Part shown: positions 22,948 to 33,364 of the stretch, piece after piece
Numbering within the stretch: the first letter of the stretch is position 1
Layout of the letters: each line of letters starts with the position of its first letter
Assembly (NCBI GenBank): GCA_031308135.1
Contig: JAHLJT010009355.1
Coordinates: forward strand, 6,993,074 to 7,057,073
Reading direction: 5' to 3'
Length of the DNA: 64,000 nucleotides
DNA from: Acheta domesticus
Taxonomy: Eukaryota; Arthropoda; Insecta; Orthoptera; Gryllidae
Program-made: the position numbers and the translations under genes
The notes under the pieces: generated by a model
The model's database searches: none
Seen by the model: only the letters and a program-made list of their open reading frames with translations
Told to the model about the DNA's origin: nothing

Positions 22948-23034
22948 AGAAGAGGAAAGAGAGCTCTGCCCGAATATTAATGAGACTGAGTATAAACAGT
23001 TACATTAATACTCGGGCAAAGCTCTCATTCTTCT
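22948..23034. ncRNA. Pre-miRNA-like hairpin (candidate)
   Basis: 22959-22982 (GAGAGCTCTGCCCGAATATT then AATG) pairs with 23003-23026 over 24 positions with two mismatches. The loop is 20 nt (22983-23002). Beyond a 5x2 internal loop the stem gains six more pairs (AGAAGA at 22948-22953 with TCTTCT at 23029-23034). Arm length, near-perfect pairing and loop size fit an animal microRNA precursor on either strand. I recognise no known miRNA in the arms. The alternative is the paired termini of a tiny inverted-repeat transposon. Confidence 0.4.
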
Positions 23035-23039
23035 ATAAA

Positions 23040-23344
23040 CATAATATATTTTGGAAGCGTTTTTAACACTAACGAATCTATACAATAATTTTATAATAGA
23101 ATTATAATATTGAAATTTACGCTTTTTATTTGGATGACAGATTTCTATCCCTGATGATCAACATAAGTGAATTTCTACTAAAATAACAAATACTTCAACG
23201 ATTCCAATACTAAGAAAAAAATAATCAAGCTCATTACTAATCTCTTTAAACTATGTACCATTTTTTCCATCACCGGAAACAAAGCAAGTTCGGTTAGGAA
23301 CATTTCTCGATCAAATATTTCTGTCGATAACGAAGCCAACTTCT
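23040..23344. other. AT-rich DNA, no feature recognised
   Basis: Nothing supported. Confidence 0.45.
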
Positions 23345-23640
23345 ATCAGCCGCATCGCAGCGCGAATCGGTGACTTGGGGAGCAGCGTGTGGCGGCGACG
23401 CGTCCTGGCCGCAGAAGAGCCGGCGCGGCGGGGGCGGGGGCGGCCCCACAAGCATCGGCGGCGTCTTCGGGGGCGGGCGGGCGGGCCTCGCGATGATTAG
23501 GTCATCATCGGACGCGCCTCGGGTGATCGCCCGGCGCGGCGCGGCGCGGCGCCGGGGGCGGGGGGCGCGGGCGGGGGCGCGGGCGGGGGCGTGGGCGATT
23601 GATTGCATTGGGAAGTCCCGCGTCGCCGCCAACTCTTCTT
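23345..23640. promoter_or_regulatory. GC island with central AT motif
   Basis: CpG/G-rich arms surround CGATGATTAGGTCATCATCG at about 23490-23509, and GGCGATTGATTGCATTGG lies near the right edge. Candidate regulatory element. The poly-Gly/Arg frames are compositional. Confidence 0.3.
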
Positions 23641-23690
23641 CTCGTCAGACGCAGTCGGAAGCGTTTTCTTGGTGGGAAGAGGAGATATTT

Positions 23691-24091
23691 CTGTGGTCAT
23701 GCCGGTAAAAGTTCTTAACACGTTCACTGCCGGTGACGCTTTAAAAGCGTCAAGTTTAGACGTGCAGCAGTGCCGCTGACGCTTATAACCGTTATACATT
23801 CATATTGGTCCTACTCTGTATTCTCAGGTGGCACTGTGGAACATTTCATATCGAGTCAGCGGCAGTCAACGTGTTAAGTCAATTTTTGGTAAATATTGGG
23901 TTAAGTACTGAAACTATAAAGTTAAGTTTCTATATTTTATTTTATTAAAAAGACCCAATTCCAATATTGTCCCCTTAACCAGAAAAAAGCGTTGGGAAAT
24001 AACGTTGAGCATATGAAAAAGGGTTAGCTCAATAATCTACTTTTCTCCAAACTAAGATTTTTACTTAAGAACTTTTACCCCGTGACCACAG
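23691..24091. mobile_element. MITE M1, copy A, with a nested element
   Basis: The termini CTGTGGTCATGCCGGTAAAA (left) and the complement of TTTTACCCCGTGACCACAG (right) are inverted repeats of about 30 bp, flanked by a 4-bp direct repeat ATTT (23687-23690 and 24092-24095). Its sequence matches copy B at 28560-28857. It is interrupted at 23719-23873 by a second transposon inserted at the TTAA inside its left terminal repeat. No coding capacity. Confidence 0.85.
23719..23873. mobile_element. piggyBac-like miniature element (TTAA-flanked), nested
   Basis: A 155-bp insertion flanked on both sides by TTAA (23715-23718 and 23874-23877). The 19-bp termini are inverted repeats differing at two positions: CACGTTCACTGCCGGTGAC on the left and CACGTTGACTGCCGCTGAC as the complement of the right. 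TTAA target duplication is the hallmark of the piggyBac superfamily. There is no transposase, so any mobility would need an autonomous partner elsewhere. Confidence 0.85.
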
Positions 24092-24095
24092 ATTT

Positions 24096-25055
24096 GTAGC
24101 ATGCATTTCACATACAGAATTAAAATGTCTTTTCCGCATCGCTTAAATTTCTCCCTGCTTAGCTTTCTTCTTGCGCAGGCATTTGAAGTTCAATGTCTTC
24201 AACTTTTATTGTAAATAAAGTAAAGTAAAAAACTGATTGAAAATTCCCATGCAATTTGTTTATTATTACAGTTTTTGTGTTAAGATTCCAATTGAAATTT
24301 CTTCTTATTTCTATCGTAATCTCTTTATAAGCTGGATAACGCATGTATATACTATGTATTCTTGTTTAACGTTTTTTGCCTCTCTTGGTATTAATAGACG
24401 TACCTTCCAGCTGAGTTTTTTAATCTTAGTATGACCACCCTGACACGTAACCGTCTCCATTTGATCACTGTAAATTGATGACTTTCACGTTCTTGAATAT
24501 ATCGCGGAATTTTTCAAATCGTCCGTAAGTTCCTGAACGTTGTCAACGTCTAAATCGAATGCAATGATAAATTCTACTCTAAGAAGTAAGAGCTCATTAT
24601 AAAGATTAATTATGAGCGAAAGTAAAATGCTCGTGCATTGGAAGAAAAATCGTGCATATAATTTTAAATGTTTAGTCACATATTATCTAATGAATATTCA
24701 AATATTCAGCTCATAGGTTCAATTTTGCCTCTTTATACACATTTTATTTAGTTAGAGGTAGATAACCTATGCGATACTAAAACAACCTAAACACACTGGT
24801 ATAGCCTACTGGTTATCAAAAGTTCACATCCAATCACTTAAGTTACTATTAATCTCTGCTACAAAACGTTCAGAAACTAGATGTTTTAAAAGCACGTAAT
24901 ATAAAAATTCAAAAGGAGAAAACATTTCAGTAATATGATCCTGAGGACAAAATCGTAAGAAGAAACGTTTTTTACGATACCTAGAGATTTCGTCATGGAG
25001 GAAAATGTGAAAGGAGACAAAAAAGGTTGCAAGACGTCATTCGATCGAGCGTGCC
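24096..25055. other. AT-rich DNA, no gene recognised
   Basis: Nothing supported. Confidence 0.45.
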
Positions 25056-25520
25056 TTGGCCATTGTTGATCCACCGTCTCGCGCTTATCGATTGCGCCAG
25101 GGGGCCGTGTCCGGCGTCGCCGCAGGGGGAGGGGGCGGGGCGGAGGCTGGGACGTCGCTCGTCTGGCCAGGCGCGCGGGGCTGGCCGCTGCCCGCAGGCC
25201 CCTATTAGCTGATGAGCTCCGCCAGTTTCCGCAACCGCCTCGCGCGTCGCCCCAATCAGACGCGATCGATCCTCATGCAATTAACTCCATCTGCAGGCTC
25301 CGCCGCCGCCACCGCCGCCACCGCCGCCGCCGCCGCGTCGGACGCTGCGGGCGTCTTGAGGGCGTCTGCCTTCGGGCGAGCGACCGGCCCCGCTTGGCAA
25401 CCAGGCGGGCGAAGGTCCCCTTCTCAGCCTCCGTTGCCGCTTCGTCGCGTCGCCCGCCCCGCCCAGCCCTTCTGCCGCTGGCCAAGTCACCCTCCGCCGC
25501 GTCGCCCGTGCTTAGGGTGT
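25056..25520. promoter_or_regulatory. GC island with SOX- and homeodomain-like motifs
   Basis: CCATTGTT (about 25060), GCTTATCGATTGCGCC, CCCCTATTAGCTGATGAG (about 25199) and CATGCAATTAACTCC (about 25275) are set in CpG-rich flanks, with a (CCG)n run at 25303-25335. This is the same architecture as the islands at 12 and 15 kb. The right edge abuts the ~190-bp tandem repeat. Candidate enhancer or promoter island. Confidence 0.35.
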
Positions 25521-26650
25521 GCAAACTCTCGCCTAATTTTGCTCCGTGGCGTTTCACTGTTCGTTTCGCCAAGGACACTGCGATAGCGTCAACATTGTTT
25601 CTTGGATGAATAAAGATTTCGATATTCGAATTATTGATTCAGGACAACTCAATCACAAAGCATGTCATTTTCGAAGATGCTTCCTGTGTTCTTTGTGTTC
25701 AAAGTGTGCAAAACTCTTGCCTAATTTTGCTCCATGGCATTTCACTGTTCGTTTCGCCAAGGACACAGCGATAGCGTCAACATGGTTTCTTGAATAAATG
25801 AAGTGTCAACGTGTTGATTGATATTGGAATTCATGATCGAAGGATCCATGATAACTCAGTCTCAAAGCATGTCATTTTGAAGATGCTTCCTGTGTTCTCT
25901 ATGTTCAGGGTGTGGAAACTCTCGCCTAATTTTGCTCCACGGCGTTTCACTGTTCGTTTCGTCAAAGTCACAGCGATAGCGAAAACTGGGTATCTTGGAT
26001 GAATGAAGTGTCAACTTGTGTATTGATATTCGAATTCATGATCGAAGGATCCAAGAGAACACAATCACAAAGCATGTTATTTCCGAAGATGGGTGTACTA
26101 ACTCTCCCGTCCATGGCATTTCAGTGTTTGTTTCGCCATGGACACTGCGATAGCGTCAACATGGTTTCTTGAATAAATGAAGTGTCAACTTGTTGATTGA
26201 TATTCAAATTCATGATTGAAGGATCCAGGACAACTCAATCACAAAACATGTCATTTTCGAAGATTCTTCCTGTGTTCTCTTTGTTCAGGGTATGGAAACT
26301 CTCCCCTAATTTTGTTTCAATGGCATTTCACTGTCCGTTGATTGATATTCGAAATGATGATCGAAGGATCCAGGACAATGAAAACACAAAACATTATTTT
26401 ACAGTACTTCAGCAAAGATACTCCCTGCGTTCTCTCCTTAATTTTGCTCCAGGGAGTCTCAAGGCGACTTGTCGGCATAAACAGTGTCTCTTATAATTTA
26501 TTTATTTACTGATGATGGAGGGATCTAACAAAATGCAAAAATTCACCTGTTTCTTTCAACGTACATCCACGAAGTCATCATCTGCTTTGCTTGTGCTTAG
26601 GGCGCTTAAACTCCTCCAATTTTGCTCCATGGAGTTTCGGTATTTATTAT
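25508..26650 (+). repeat. Decayed ~190-bp tandem repeat, about seven units
   Basis: The anchor ACTCTCGCCTAATTTTGCTC recurs in diverged form near 25525, 25713, 25918, 26101, 26298, 26430 and 26628 (spacing roughly 180-205, one short unit). Units also share TTTCACTGTTCGTTTCGCC, GATAGCGTCAAC and CGAAGGATCCA. Several units stay open in the plus frame and encode similar peptides (SPNFAPWRFTVRFAKDTAIAS and variants). Stops and frame changes between units argue against one protein. It may be an old satellite or an amplified gene fragment. Confidence 0.85.
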
Positions 26651-27530
26651 GTCCAGCGCTGTACGATAACATTTGTCGTAGTTCGCTAATATTTTATAAA
26701 CTTTTGATTGATTGATCTGCAAACTGGTAACTGAGTTATGATTGATATACACTATCTTCATTCTTTTGTATAAACCCTTGTCAGCATCCCATATGTATTA
26801 CCTATTTCGGCGCATCCTCTGCTCAGTGTTACATTTGAAAACATTTAGACCAGTCATGTCAAGGCTGCAGGCAAGGTAACTAACTCACTGAAGTTCCTGG
26901 GAATTGGGTCCAGAAGAACTGTAGAGATATTTAATAAGAAGAGTTGCGCAAAACTGTTCTAGTGTGGCAGTACGTCACGGGTTACCTGGGCGATGCCGAT
27001 TTAATCAAGCATTATTTGTGAATTTACCGCTTACCGTCCCCGCTACAGCTCGCGAGTGTACATCCCTCTCTGGATTTGGAGGGGAAATGAAAGTACAGTC
27101 AGGGGAAGTTGCTGGAGCTCGCAGGAGCGCCGAGATTCCCGCTCGGACAAGGAGTTCGCACTTTGACAAGCCTGCGGTAGCCCATAGACTCATTACTTAA
27201 TTTTATGTTTTGTTTAAACTTCTGACGTAGCCCATTCCCGTGTGATCTCATCATGTATTTAGATATGAGAAGGTGATGTTTTGAGCAAAAGGCAATTTGC
27301 GCAATGTGGAGCTGTGAAATCGTTACCACACCATTAACACGTCATGTACCTTATGTGCGAACCCATCTCCACCATATGTCGAACAACTGCCTCGAGAGAC
27401 TGCTTCACTCCACTAGACGTTAGACACAATCATCGGCTCGTTGATAGCACTAATGGCAAACAAGTACCCGCGAGTGGATATGTCTGAAATAACCAAATAA
27501 TTTTAGGAGTCAGTTGACATTTCTATGTAT
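26651..27530. other. No gene recognised; possible regulatory core at 26970-27070
   Basis: ACGGGTTACCTGGGCGATGC followed by TTTAATCAAGCATTATTTG is non-repetitive, GC-balanced and homeodomain-motif-rich, resembling other candidate regulatory blocks here. The remainder is AT-rich without features. Confidence 0.3.
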
Positions 27531-27534
27531 GACC

Positions 27535-27588
27535 TAACCGCATAGGCCTAATGCAGATGTTGGCTCCTGCTTTAGGCTTAAGCGGTTA
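27535..27588. ncRNA. Short perfect-like hairpin (candidate)
   Basis: TAACCGCATAGGCCTAATGC (27535 on) pairs with GCTTTAGGCTTAAGCGGTTA (ending 27588). The 22-bp stem has two mismatches and one G-U (plus-strand sense), with a 10-nt loop at 27557-27566. It could be a small RNA hairpin, a terminator-like structure or a foldback repeat. Loop and total length are small for a typical pre-miRNA. Confidence 0.3.
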
Positions 27589-27589
27589 A

Positions 27590-27995
27590 CATTACACACC
27601 TTTAGTCCTAGGTATACTTTTTAATGCATTTTGTGCCTAAATACATTATTGCCGACAGACTTTTAGGAAAAAAGAAAATGAATTCAAATAATTTATTAAG
27701 TACCAAAAGAAGACGCAATTAAAAATTATCAAGCCTAAATCAATACTTTAAATAATGATTCCATCCAAAAATGTGACTGATTTGAATAATTACCAACGCT
27801 TTTTTTACAAAATAGGTAAAACGTGCGCGAAACCCTGGAGTTTAAAACTAAGTTACTGCCCCGCTACCAGCTGCGTCACTGGTTGGCTACTTCGTCACTG
27901 CTCCGAAATAGTAGAACACCTAACGTGCTTACTAGTCTACTCTTTGTTAGTTCACCGATTAGTCCTTAGTGCTGCCGATAGAGCTGACGTCTGTC
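27590..27995. other. AT-rich DNA, no feature recognised
   Basis: Nothing supported. Confidence 0.4.
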
Positions 27996-27997
27996 CT

Positions 27998-28155
27998 CTA
28001 GCGGCTCGTGCGTAATGCTAAGCCGCTTCTTCGCCACCGCGTGCGCCTCCCCGGCGCAGGCCCGGCGGCGTGGCGCCCGAGAGGCCGCGGCGCTCCGGGC
28101 AATCGACGGCGGGCTCGCCCCGTGAGGTGGCGCGCCCAGGCGACGGCGCCCCGCG
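27998..28155. promoter_or_regulatory. CpG-rich left flank of the C-rich array
   Basis: Dense CpG sequence without an AT core. Frames open on both strands are compositional. No TATA or initiator noted. Confidence 0.3.
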
Positions 28156-28156
28156 A

Positions 28157-28477
28157 CCGCCGCCCCCGCCGCCCCCGCCGCCCCCGCCGCCCCCGCCGCC
28201 CCCGCCGCCCCCGCCGCCCCCGCCGCCCCCGCCGCCCCGCCGCCCCCGCCGCCCCCGCCGCCCCCGCCGCCCCCGCCGCCCCCGCCGCCCCCGCCGCCCC
28301 GCCGCCCCCGCCGCCCCCGCCGCCCCCGCCGCCCCCGCCGCCCCCGCCCGCCCCCGCCGCCCCCGCCGCCCCCGCCGCCCCCGCCGCCCCCGCCGCCCCG
28401 CCGCCCCCGCCGCCCCCGCCGCCCCCGCCGCCCCCGCCGCCCCCGCCGCCCCCGCCGCCCCCGCCGCCCCCGCCGCA
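28157..28477 (-). repeat. 9-bp array (GCCCCCGCC)n, G-rich on the minus strand
   Basis: About 320 bp of near-perfect 9-bp units, the reverse complement of the array at 16.6 kb. The right edge GCCGCAGTCACC is the complement of GGTGACTGCGGC at the left edge of the other array (about 16602-16613), so the two may share a flank. Poly-Pro/Ala and poly-Gly frames are artefacts. Potential G-quadruplex on the minus strand. Confidence 0.97.
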
Positions 28478-28559
28478 GTCACCACCACCGCCCGCAGGAA
28501 CCCCCACGTTCTTTCTGCTCTCTGATGGGTGGGAAGCAATAACATGGTAACCCACAATT

Positions 28560-28857
28560 CTATAGTTGCCGGGTAAAAGTTCGTAAGTCAATTTTTGGCG
28601 CAATTGGATTAAGTACTAAAACTACTAGTTACTAAGTACTAAAAGTACTAATTAAGTACTAAAAAAAGTAAAACTACAAGTTAAGTATCTATGTTTTATT
28701 TTAGTCAATCGACCTAATTGAAATGTTGCCTTCTTAACGAGAGAAAAGCGTTGGGAAATACCGTTGAGCGTAGGAAAAAGCGTTGACTCAATAATCTAAC
28801 CTTTGTTTTCTCCAAACTAAGATTTTTGACTTAAGAACTTTTACCCGGTGACCACAG
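28560..28857. mobile_element. MITE M1, copy B, uninterrupted
   Basis: A 298-bp element flanked by the 4-bp direct repeat AATT (28556-28559 and 28858-28861). The left terminus CTATAGTTGCCGGGTAAAAG matches the complement of the right terminus (CTGTGGTCACCGGGTAAAAG), and both continue into TTCKTAAGTCAA. The interior shares AAAGCGTTGGGAAATA and CTCCAAACTAAGATTTTT with copy A. It contains an extra AAGTACTAA-rich stretch (28610-28675) missing from copy A. No coding capacity. Confidence 0.88.
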
Positions 28858-28861
28858 AATT

Positions 28862-30654
28862 CACAAATGAAAAGAATAGTTATGAATAGTGCCTTAGAAA
28901 TATCTCGTTTCTCGAAAGACTGAAGCCAAGTGGTGTTTAAAAGAAAGTTTTAAACAAAATTAAATTTTTGCTTTGTTTATTATTGACGGTAGCATCGCTG
29001 TCGATGCATAACGAGCCACATGTGGGTTACCATCTTATTGCTTCCAACTCTTCGATTCATAGATGCTTTTGTGTGTCTGGGCGCGACAACTACTATGGTT
29101 AGAGGGCAGATTTTGGTGACCTAAAACATCCCCCAAAGTGATCAATAAATGTTCTTAAAATGTTTTTATGTTAATACTATAGAGTTTTGTGAACAGTTAT
29201 TTAGATATAGAAAATGTAGAATAATACATACATTCTATGCGTAATTATACGTATGTATTGTCCTGTGATAATAATCAAATAACAATCTAATAATAATAAT
29301 AATAATTATTATTATTATTATAATTATAATAATAATAAATACTGATAACAAGAGGAGTTGGCTTCAGAAATACAGGGGAATAGTAGTAGTGTTATATATT
29401 CATCAGTTTCAGTATTGGATTTAGTGGCATGAGTGTTCGGTATCTTATTTACGCCCTGCAAAGTGTTTACATTCACCTTCACTGACTGTAAACTCACAGA
29501 AATGCTTGCTTATTGGGATTAGATCCCCTCGCTCCACCGTATCGTTTACGTTGAGTAACCACTTTATTGATTCAAACTCTCAGGAGTGCTGCCTCTGAGC
29601 AGATATTTATGGTGCATCAGTATCTTGGCCAATATCGGCAGACTAGACGCATTAATGTGTTTATCAGCTCTGTACTCCTGTAGAAGTGGAGGTTTCGATG
29701 TTGATTGTTGCAAAAGATGATTCGAGATTGTTAAGGGAAGTATATGAAACATGAAATATAACAATAATGTGGAAGGCGAAATTGTTTGTCAATAAGTTCA
29801 AAGTCGACGAGAAAAGTAGAAAGATTTGTGAACTTAGTTGCTATTGACATTATGGTAGTACTAACGAAAATTTTAACACTGCTAGAAATGCAATGTCTCT
29901 AAATATATTTTATTTGCTAATTATTAAAAAACATTCAGAATAAAGTTGACTAACGGTTACATTTTGTAGCATCCACGAAATTTTCATAAATAAGAACAGT
30001 TGTTTCTGAATATGTAATTGCGACTATTTGCTTTATAATGGTATTGCATTTTACATATGAAATTTTAAATGCGTGAGAAGAGTGCTGAATATAGGAATAT
30101 AAAAAGTATTTCTGAAAATGGTAAATTTTGTGATTGTCAATATATTCCAGAACTCAATAAAATAATAAATAATTACTTCTTTAAAATACTATGATGTCCA
30201 AGAAAACATGTATGCCTTATGATAAACTCTCTTGGCGATTAGCTAATCTATTAGGATGATAAGGGGATATGATTTATTGGCTAAGCTAGTGTGTTGGGGC
30301 TACATAATATATGTGTTTGCATTTTCTTTAAAAATTCTGATTTCAATGACAATAAAGTTTACTTTTCATCTAAACTGTCCTCATCAATCTTCATCAGAAA
30401 AATGTTCGTCGAGATGAATATTTTTCAGTGTTTATTGACTAACTCCAGCACATTTCACTCTCTCGCATATTTTTTACGTAGTATAGAGAAAATGTAGTAG
30501 AATCGGCGATCTGACAAATTCATATTGTGGGCTTGTGATGCCGAAAACATGATAATTGTTGATCCTGTATTAGGAAAAAACTTTCTCTAATACATTGTGT
30601 AGTCCGAATCCACGTTTTGTAAAGTCCTCATACCAAAAATACAGTATTAAATCA
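28862..30654. other. AT-rich DNA with an AAT/ATT palindrome
   Basis: 29288-29340 is (AAT)n followed by (ATT)n and then (AAT)n, a self-complementary microsatellite that can form a hairpin. No gene or other repeat recognised in the rest. Confidence 0.5.
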
Positions 30655-31045
30655 AAACGTTTGTCCATTCATCCGTCTGCCTGCCCGTCCGTCTGCCCGT
30701 GTGGGTGCCCGTCCGCCTTCCCGTCCATGATGAACAACACTAGCGACTAAACCGTACGCAGGATTTTTATCAAAATTGATATTCCTCGATTTATCTAGCT
30801 AATGTGGCGGTTCCTTGAACTTTAAATGAATGTTTTGATTTTCGGAGGTACTGCCATTGACATTTTCAAAATTTTCTCAAAAATGGCTCCGATTTTTTCT
30901 TTAAATTTTTCCCCTCGATTACCAAAGTACGCTTATAAAAATTGTGTAGGTCCGATTTTCATTGTACTATCTGCATTTTGGAAAATTGCAAAAAATAAAG
31001 TAATGCGAGAAAGTATGTGCCGTTGAGCGACTCTTGTTTATTATT
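30655..31045. repeat. Dispersed repeat family R2, internally deleted copy
   Basis: Starts with a CCGTC-rich quasi-tandem run (30675-30725). GAACAACACTAGCGACTAAA and CAGGATTTTTATCAAA then match the left part of 10676-11880, and TAATGCGAGAAAGTATGTGC matches its right end. Most of the middle of the longer copy is absent. Confidence 0.65.
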
Positions 31046-31119
31046 TCAAGCGCTTCTTGGTCACTATAATAGACAATGGAAAGGCTAGTAGATCGATCCG
31101 AGATCGTGTCCAACCTTCC

Positions 31120-31420
31120 TTCATGCTGCAACTAGCCCTATCGATTTCTCCGCCGCTAGCGCGCTCTGCCCGGTCTTGCGTCTATTGCGACCTGAGTCGG
31201 AGGCTGCGTCATAGAGGGAGCAGATCGCTGGGCGTACGCACAGGCGGCGTTTGCGTCTGACAGGCCGTGACAATGGGAATATTTACATGTTTTCCGTGAC
31301 AGTTTAAGAGCAGCGCAGCGCGGCTGCGGGGGAGAGCGCGTGCCTCTTTAGCTTGGCCGGGCCCTGCTGTGACATGTAACGGAAGTTGACATCGTCTGCT
31401 ACACAAATGGCATTCGAGTA
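31120..31420. promoter_or_regulatory. Candidate regulatory block, moderate GC
   Basis: Non-repetitive sequence with CTGACAGGCCGTGACAATGG, GAATATTTACATG and CGTGACAGTTTAAG: two TGACAG (TALE/Meis-type) sites and one forkhead-like site. Motif inspection only. Confidence 0.25.
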
Positions 31421-32326
31421 AGGGAATCTTTTCATACATATACGTAATCCTTTTTTGTATTCTCTTTCTTCGCGTTCTGTTATTTAAGCTTCCGATTACA
31501 AAATTTCCTTTCTTTGTTGAAGACAGGCCTTGAAAGAAAAAAAAAAAGAGTACGAAAGAAAAATGAAGGAAAGATGGATGTTTTGCACGATATTTATAAC
31601 AATAAAATGTTTAGAAGCGCGTTTTTTCGAGAGAAGTCTTATATACAAATCGTATGTAGATGGTAACAAGTTCTATACGTGCATATCATGAATGCGAACA
31701 ATACTCTTCTACTTTATATTTTCGCTTTTTCTGCTCTTCGACTTGTTAAGATGGGGAAGCAGGGGGCGGCATGAGGGAGGGGGGGGGGGGAAGGCAGCGA
31801 CGAGGATCTGGGAAAGGAGTAGGGGAAGAAGGGAAAATACCAAAGATATGTCACACGGTTCAGAGATTTCAGCATATCTAAAATCCTCGAGAGAGAGAGG
31901 GAGTTGGTTCATCTTTTCGTTATGTTTTTTACGTCGTGCGTTCGCGTGGTGCGTCTGCTGCCTTCGCAGTCTTGAATTCTTTTGTATTGTTACGCCCGCG
32001 CTTGACGTTTCTTGTCCGATTTTCAATAGCGGCAACTTCGCCTCTTCTCTCTCTCTGTATATGTGAGTGTGTTCGTATTTTTGAAGACAGGCGACTTCTG
32101 GAGAGGCGCAGGGATTTTCATGTTTGTATAAAGCGATGGTCAACACTGTAGGACGCGTATCGAGGAACACGGCGGCAGCCGAGGTGGGTTCTTCCTTGCG
32201 GAAGGGAGTGGCGGGGGGTGGGGGACGGCAGGGCAAGGGCCGGAAGTGGAGGAGGGGGTGCTGCCGAAATGCCAGAGGAAGCGATTGGGTTCCTCAGGAA
32301 CTCTGCCCAATTCTTTAAAATTTAGA
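31421..32326. other. Mixed DNA, no gene recognised
   Basis: Contains poly-A near 31538, a poly-G run near 31777 and G-rich sequence at 32195-32280. The 124- and 175-codon frames across 31692-32236 on opposite strands show no domain. Confidence 0.4.
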
Positions 32327-33364
32327 AGGATTATATGCCAAGGTATTTTGCGATGCAAATGGTCGTTCGTAAACTGAACACTAAATAGTTGAACACCTTT
32401 TACAAGAAACTATTTTAAGAAACCGAACATTTCTTGGGCAATTATTTATAATAAGCGATTGGGTTCTAAAATACTAAAGTATTTTGCGATGCAAATGGTC
32501 GTTTGTAAAACTGAGCACTAAATAGTTGAACACTCTTTATAAGAAACTATTTTAAGAAGCCGAACATTGCTTGGGCAATTATTTATAATAAGCGATTGGG
32601 TTCTAAAATACTAAAGTATTTTGCGATGCAAGTGGTCGTTCGTAAAACTGAGCACTAAAATGTTGAACACTCTTTACAAGAAACTATTTTAAGAAGCCGG
32701 GGCATTGCTTGGACAATTATTTATCACAATCATGTATTAGATATAGCTGGCTTACATGGCATTGACTGGGTTTTTGCGTAGAGATGCGTCACATTAACAC
32801 AAATAACTGCACTTTCTTCCGGTGTTTAAGTGGAAATACCTGAAATATAATCTAGTTTACACTTTTTTGAAGATATATTTCAATCTGTTAACATAAAAGT
32901 GAATTCACCGCATTGCACCGGTATTCATTTTTATAGTATATTAGTGAGGAATTCTGTCTATTCCTTCTCTGTTCGCCCATTTCTATTCTAGTGCATCTCC
33001 ACTCGGCCTTGCCCTGCCTTCTCCTGTCTTCATCCAAAAACCCCTGTTCTACTTCACTAATTTAGTAACTAAAATAAGGTGGATTATAAGGGGGCTGAAG
33101 AATACTAATCAAGAAAGAAAAAAATTCTAATAATCTAAAAAAAGGAATATACTGTTTATGATATAAAGCAATACATCATTGCTGCCTGCAGGTAAGATGT
33201 CAGGTTGGACTTGGTGAAGGAAACAGTATCTTTCGAGCGCCGGATAATGTTAACCCCCGTCTTCGAGAGAGGTCTAAGGGGGTTTATTTATGCCATTAAG
33301 TGGAAACACACATCTTTTCTTTTCTGGAATTGTAAAATATAATATTGAAAAAAGAGATATTTTC
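32327..33364. repeat. 1-kb repeat, copy 2
   Basis: Same orientation and order as 1-914. It opens with three ~137-bp tandem units (TATTTTGCG at 32344, 32480 and 32617) where copy 1 has two. The body matches closely up to AAAAAAGAGATATTTT, the point at which copy 1 meets the gap, so homology may extend further right. Differences are scattered substitutions and small indels, for example a missing CACCC stretch near 33000 and a shorter C run near 33255. Confidence 0.9.

Noticed and set aside
25508..26650. CRISPR array
   Set aside because: Repeats are long, diverged and contiguous, without short identical repeats separated by unique spacers; the genome is eukaryotic.
27998..28603. 201- and 180-codon Gly- or Pro-rich frames
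   Set aside because: Translation of the reverse-complement 9-bp array.
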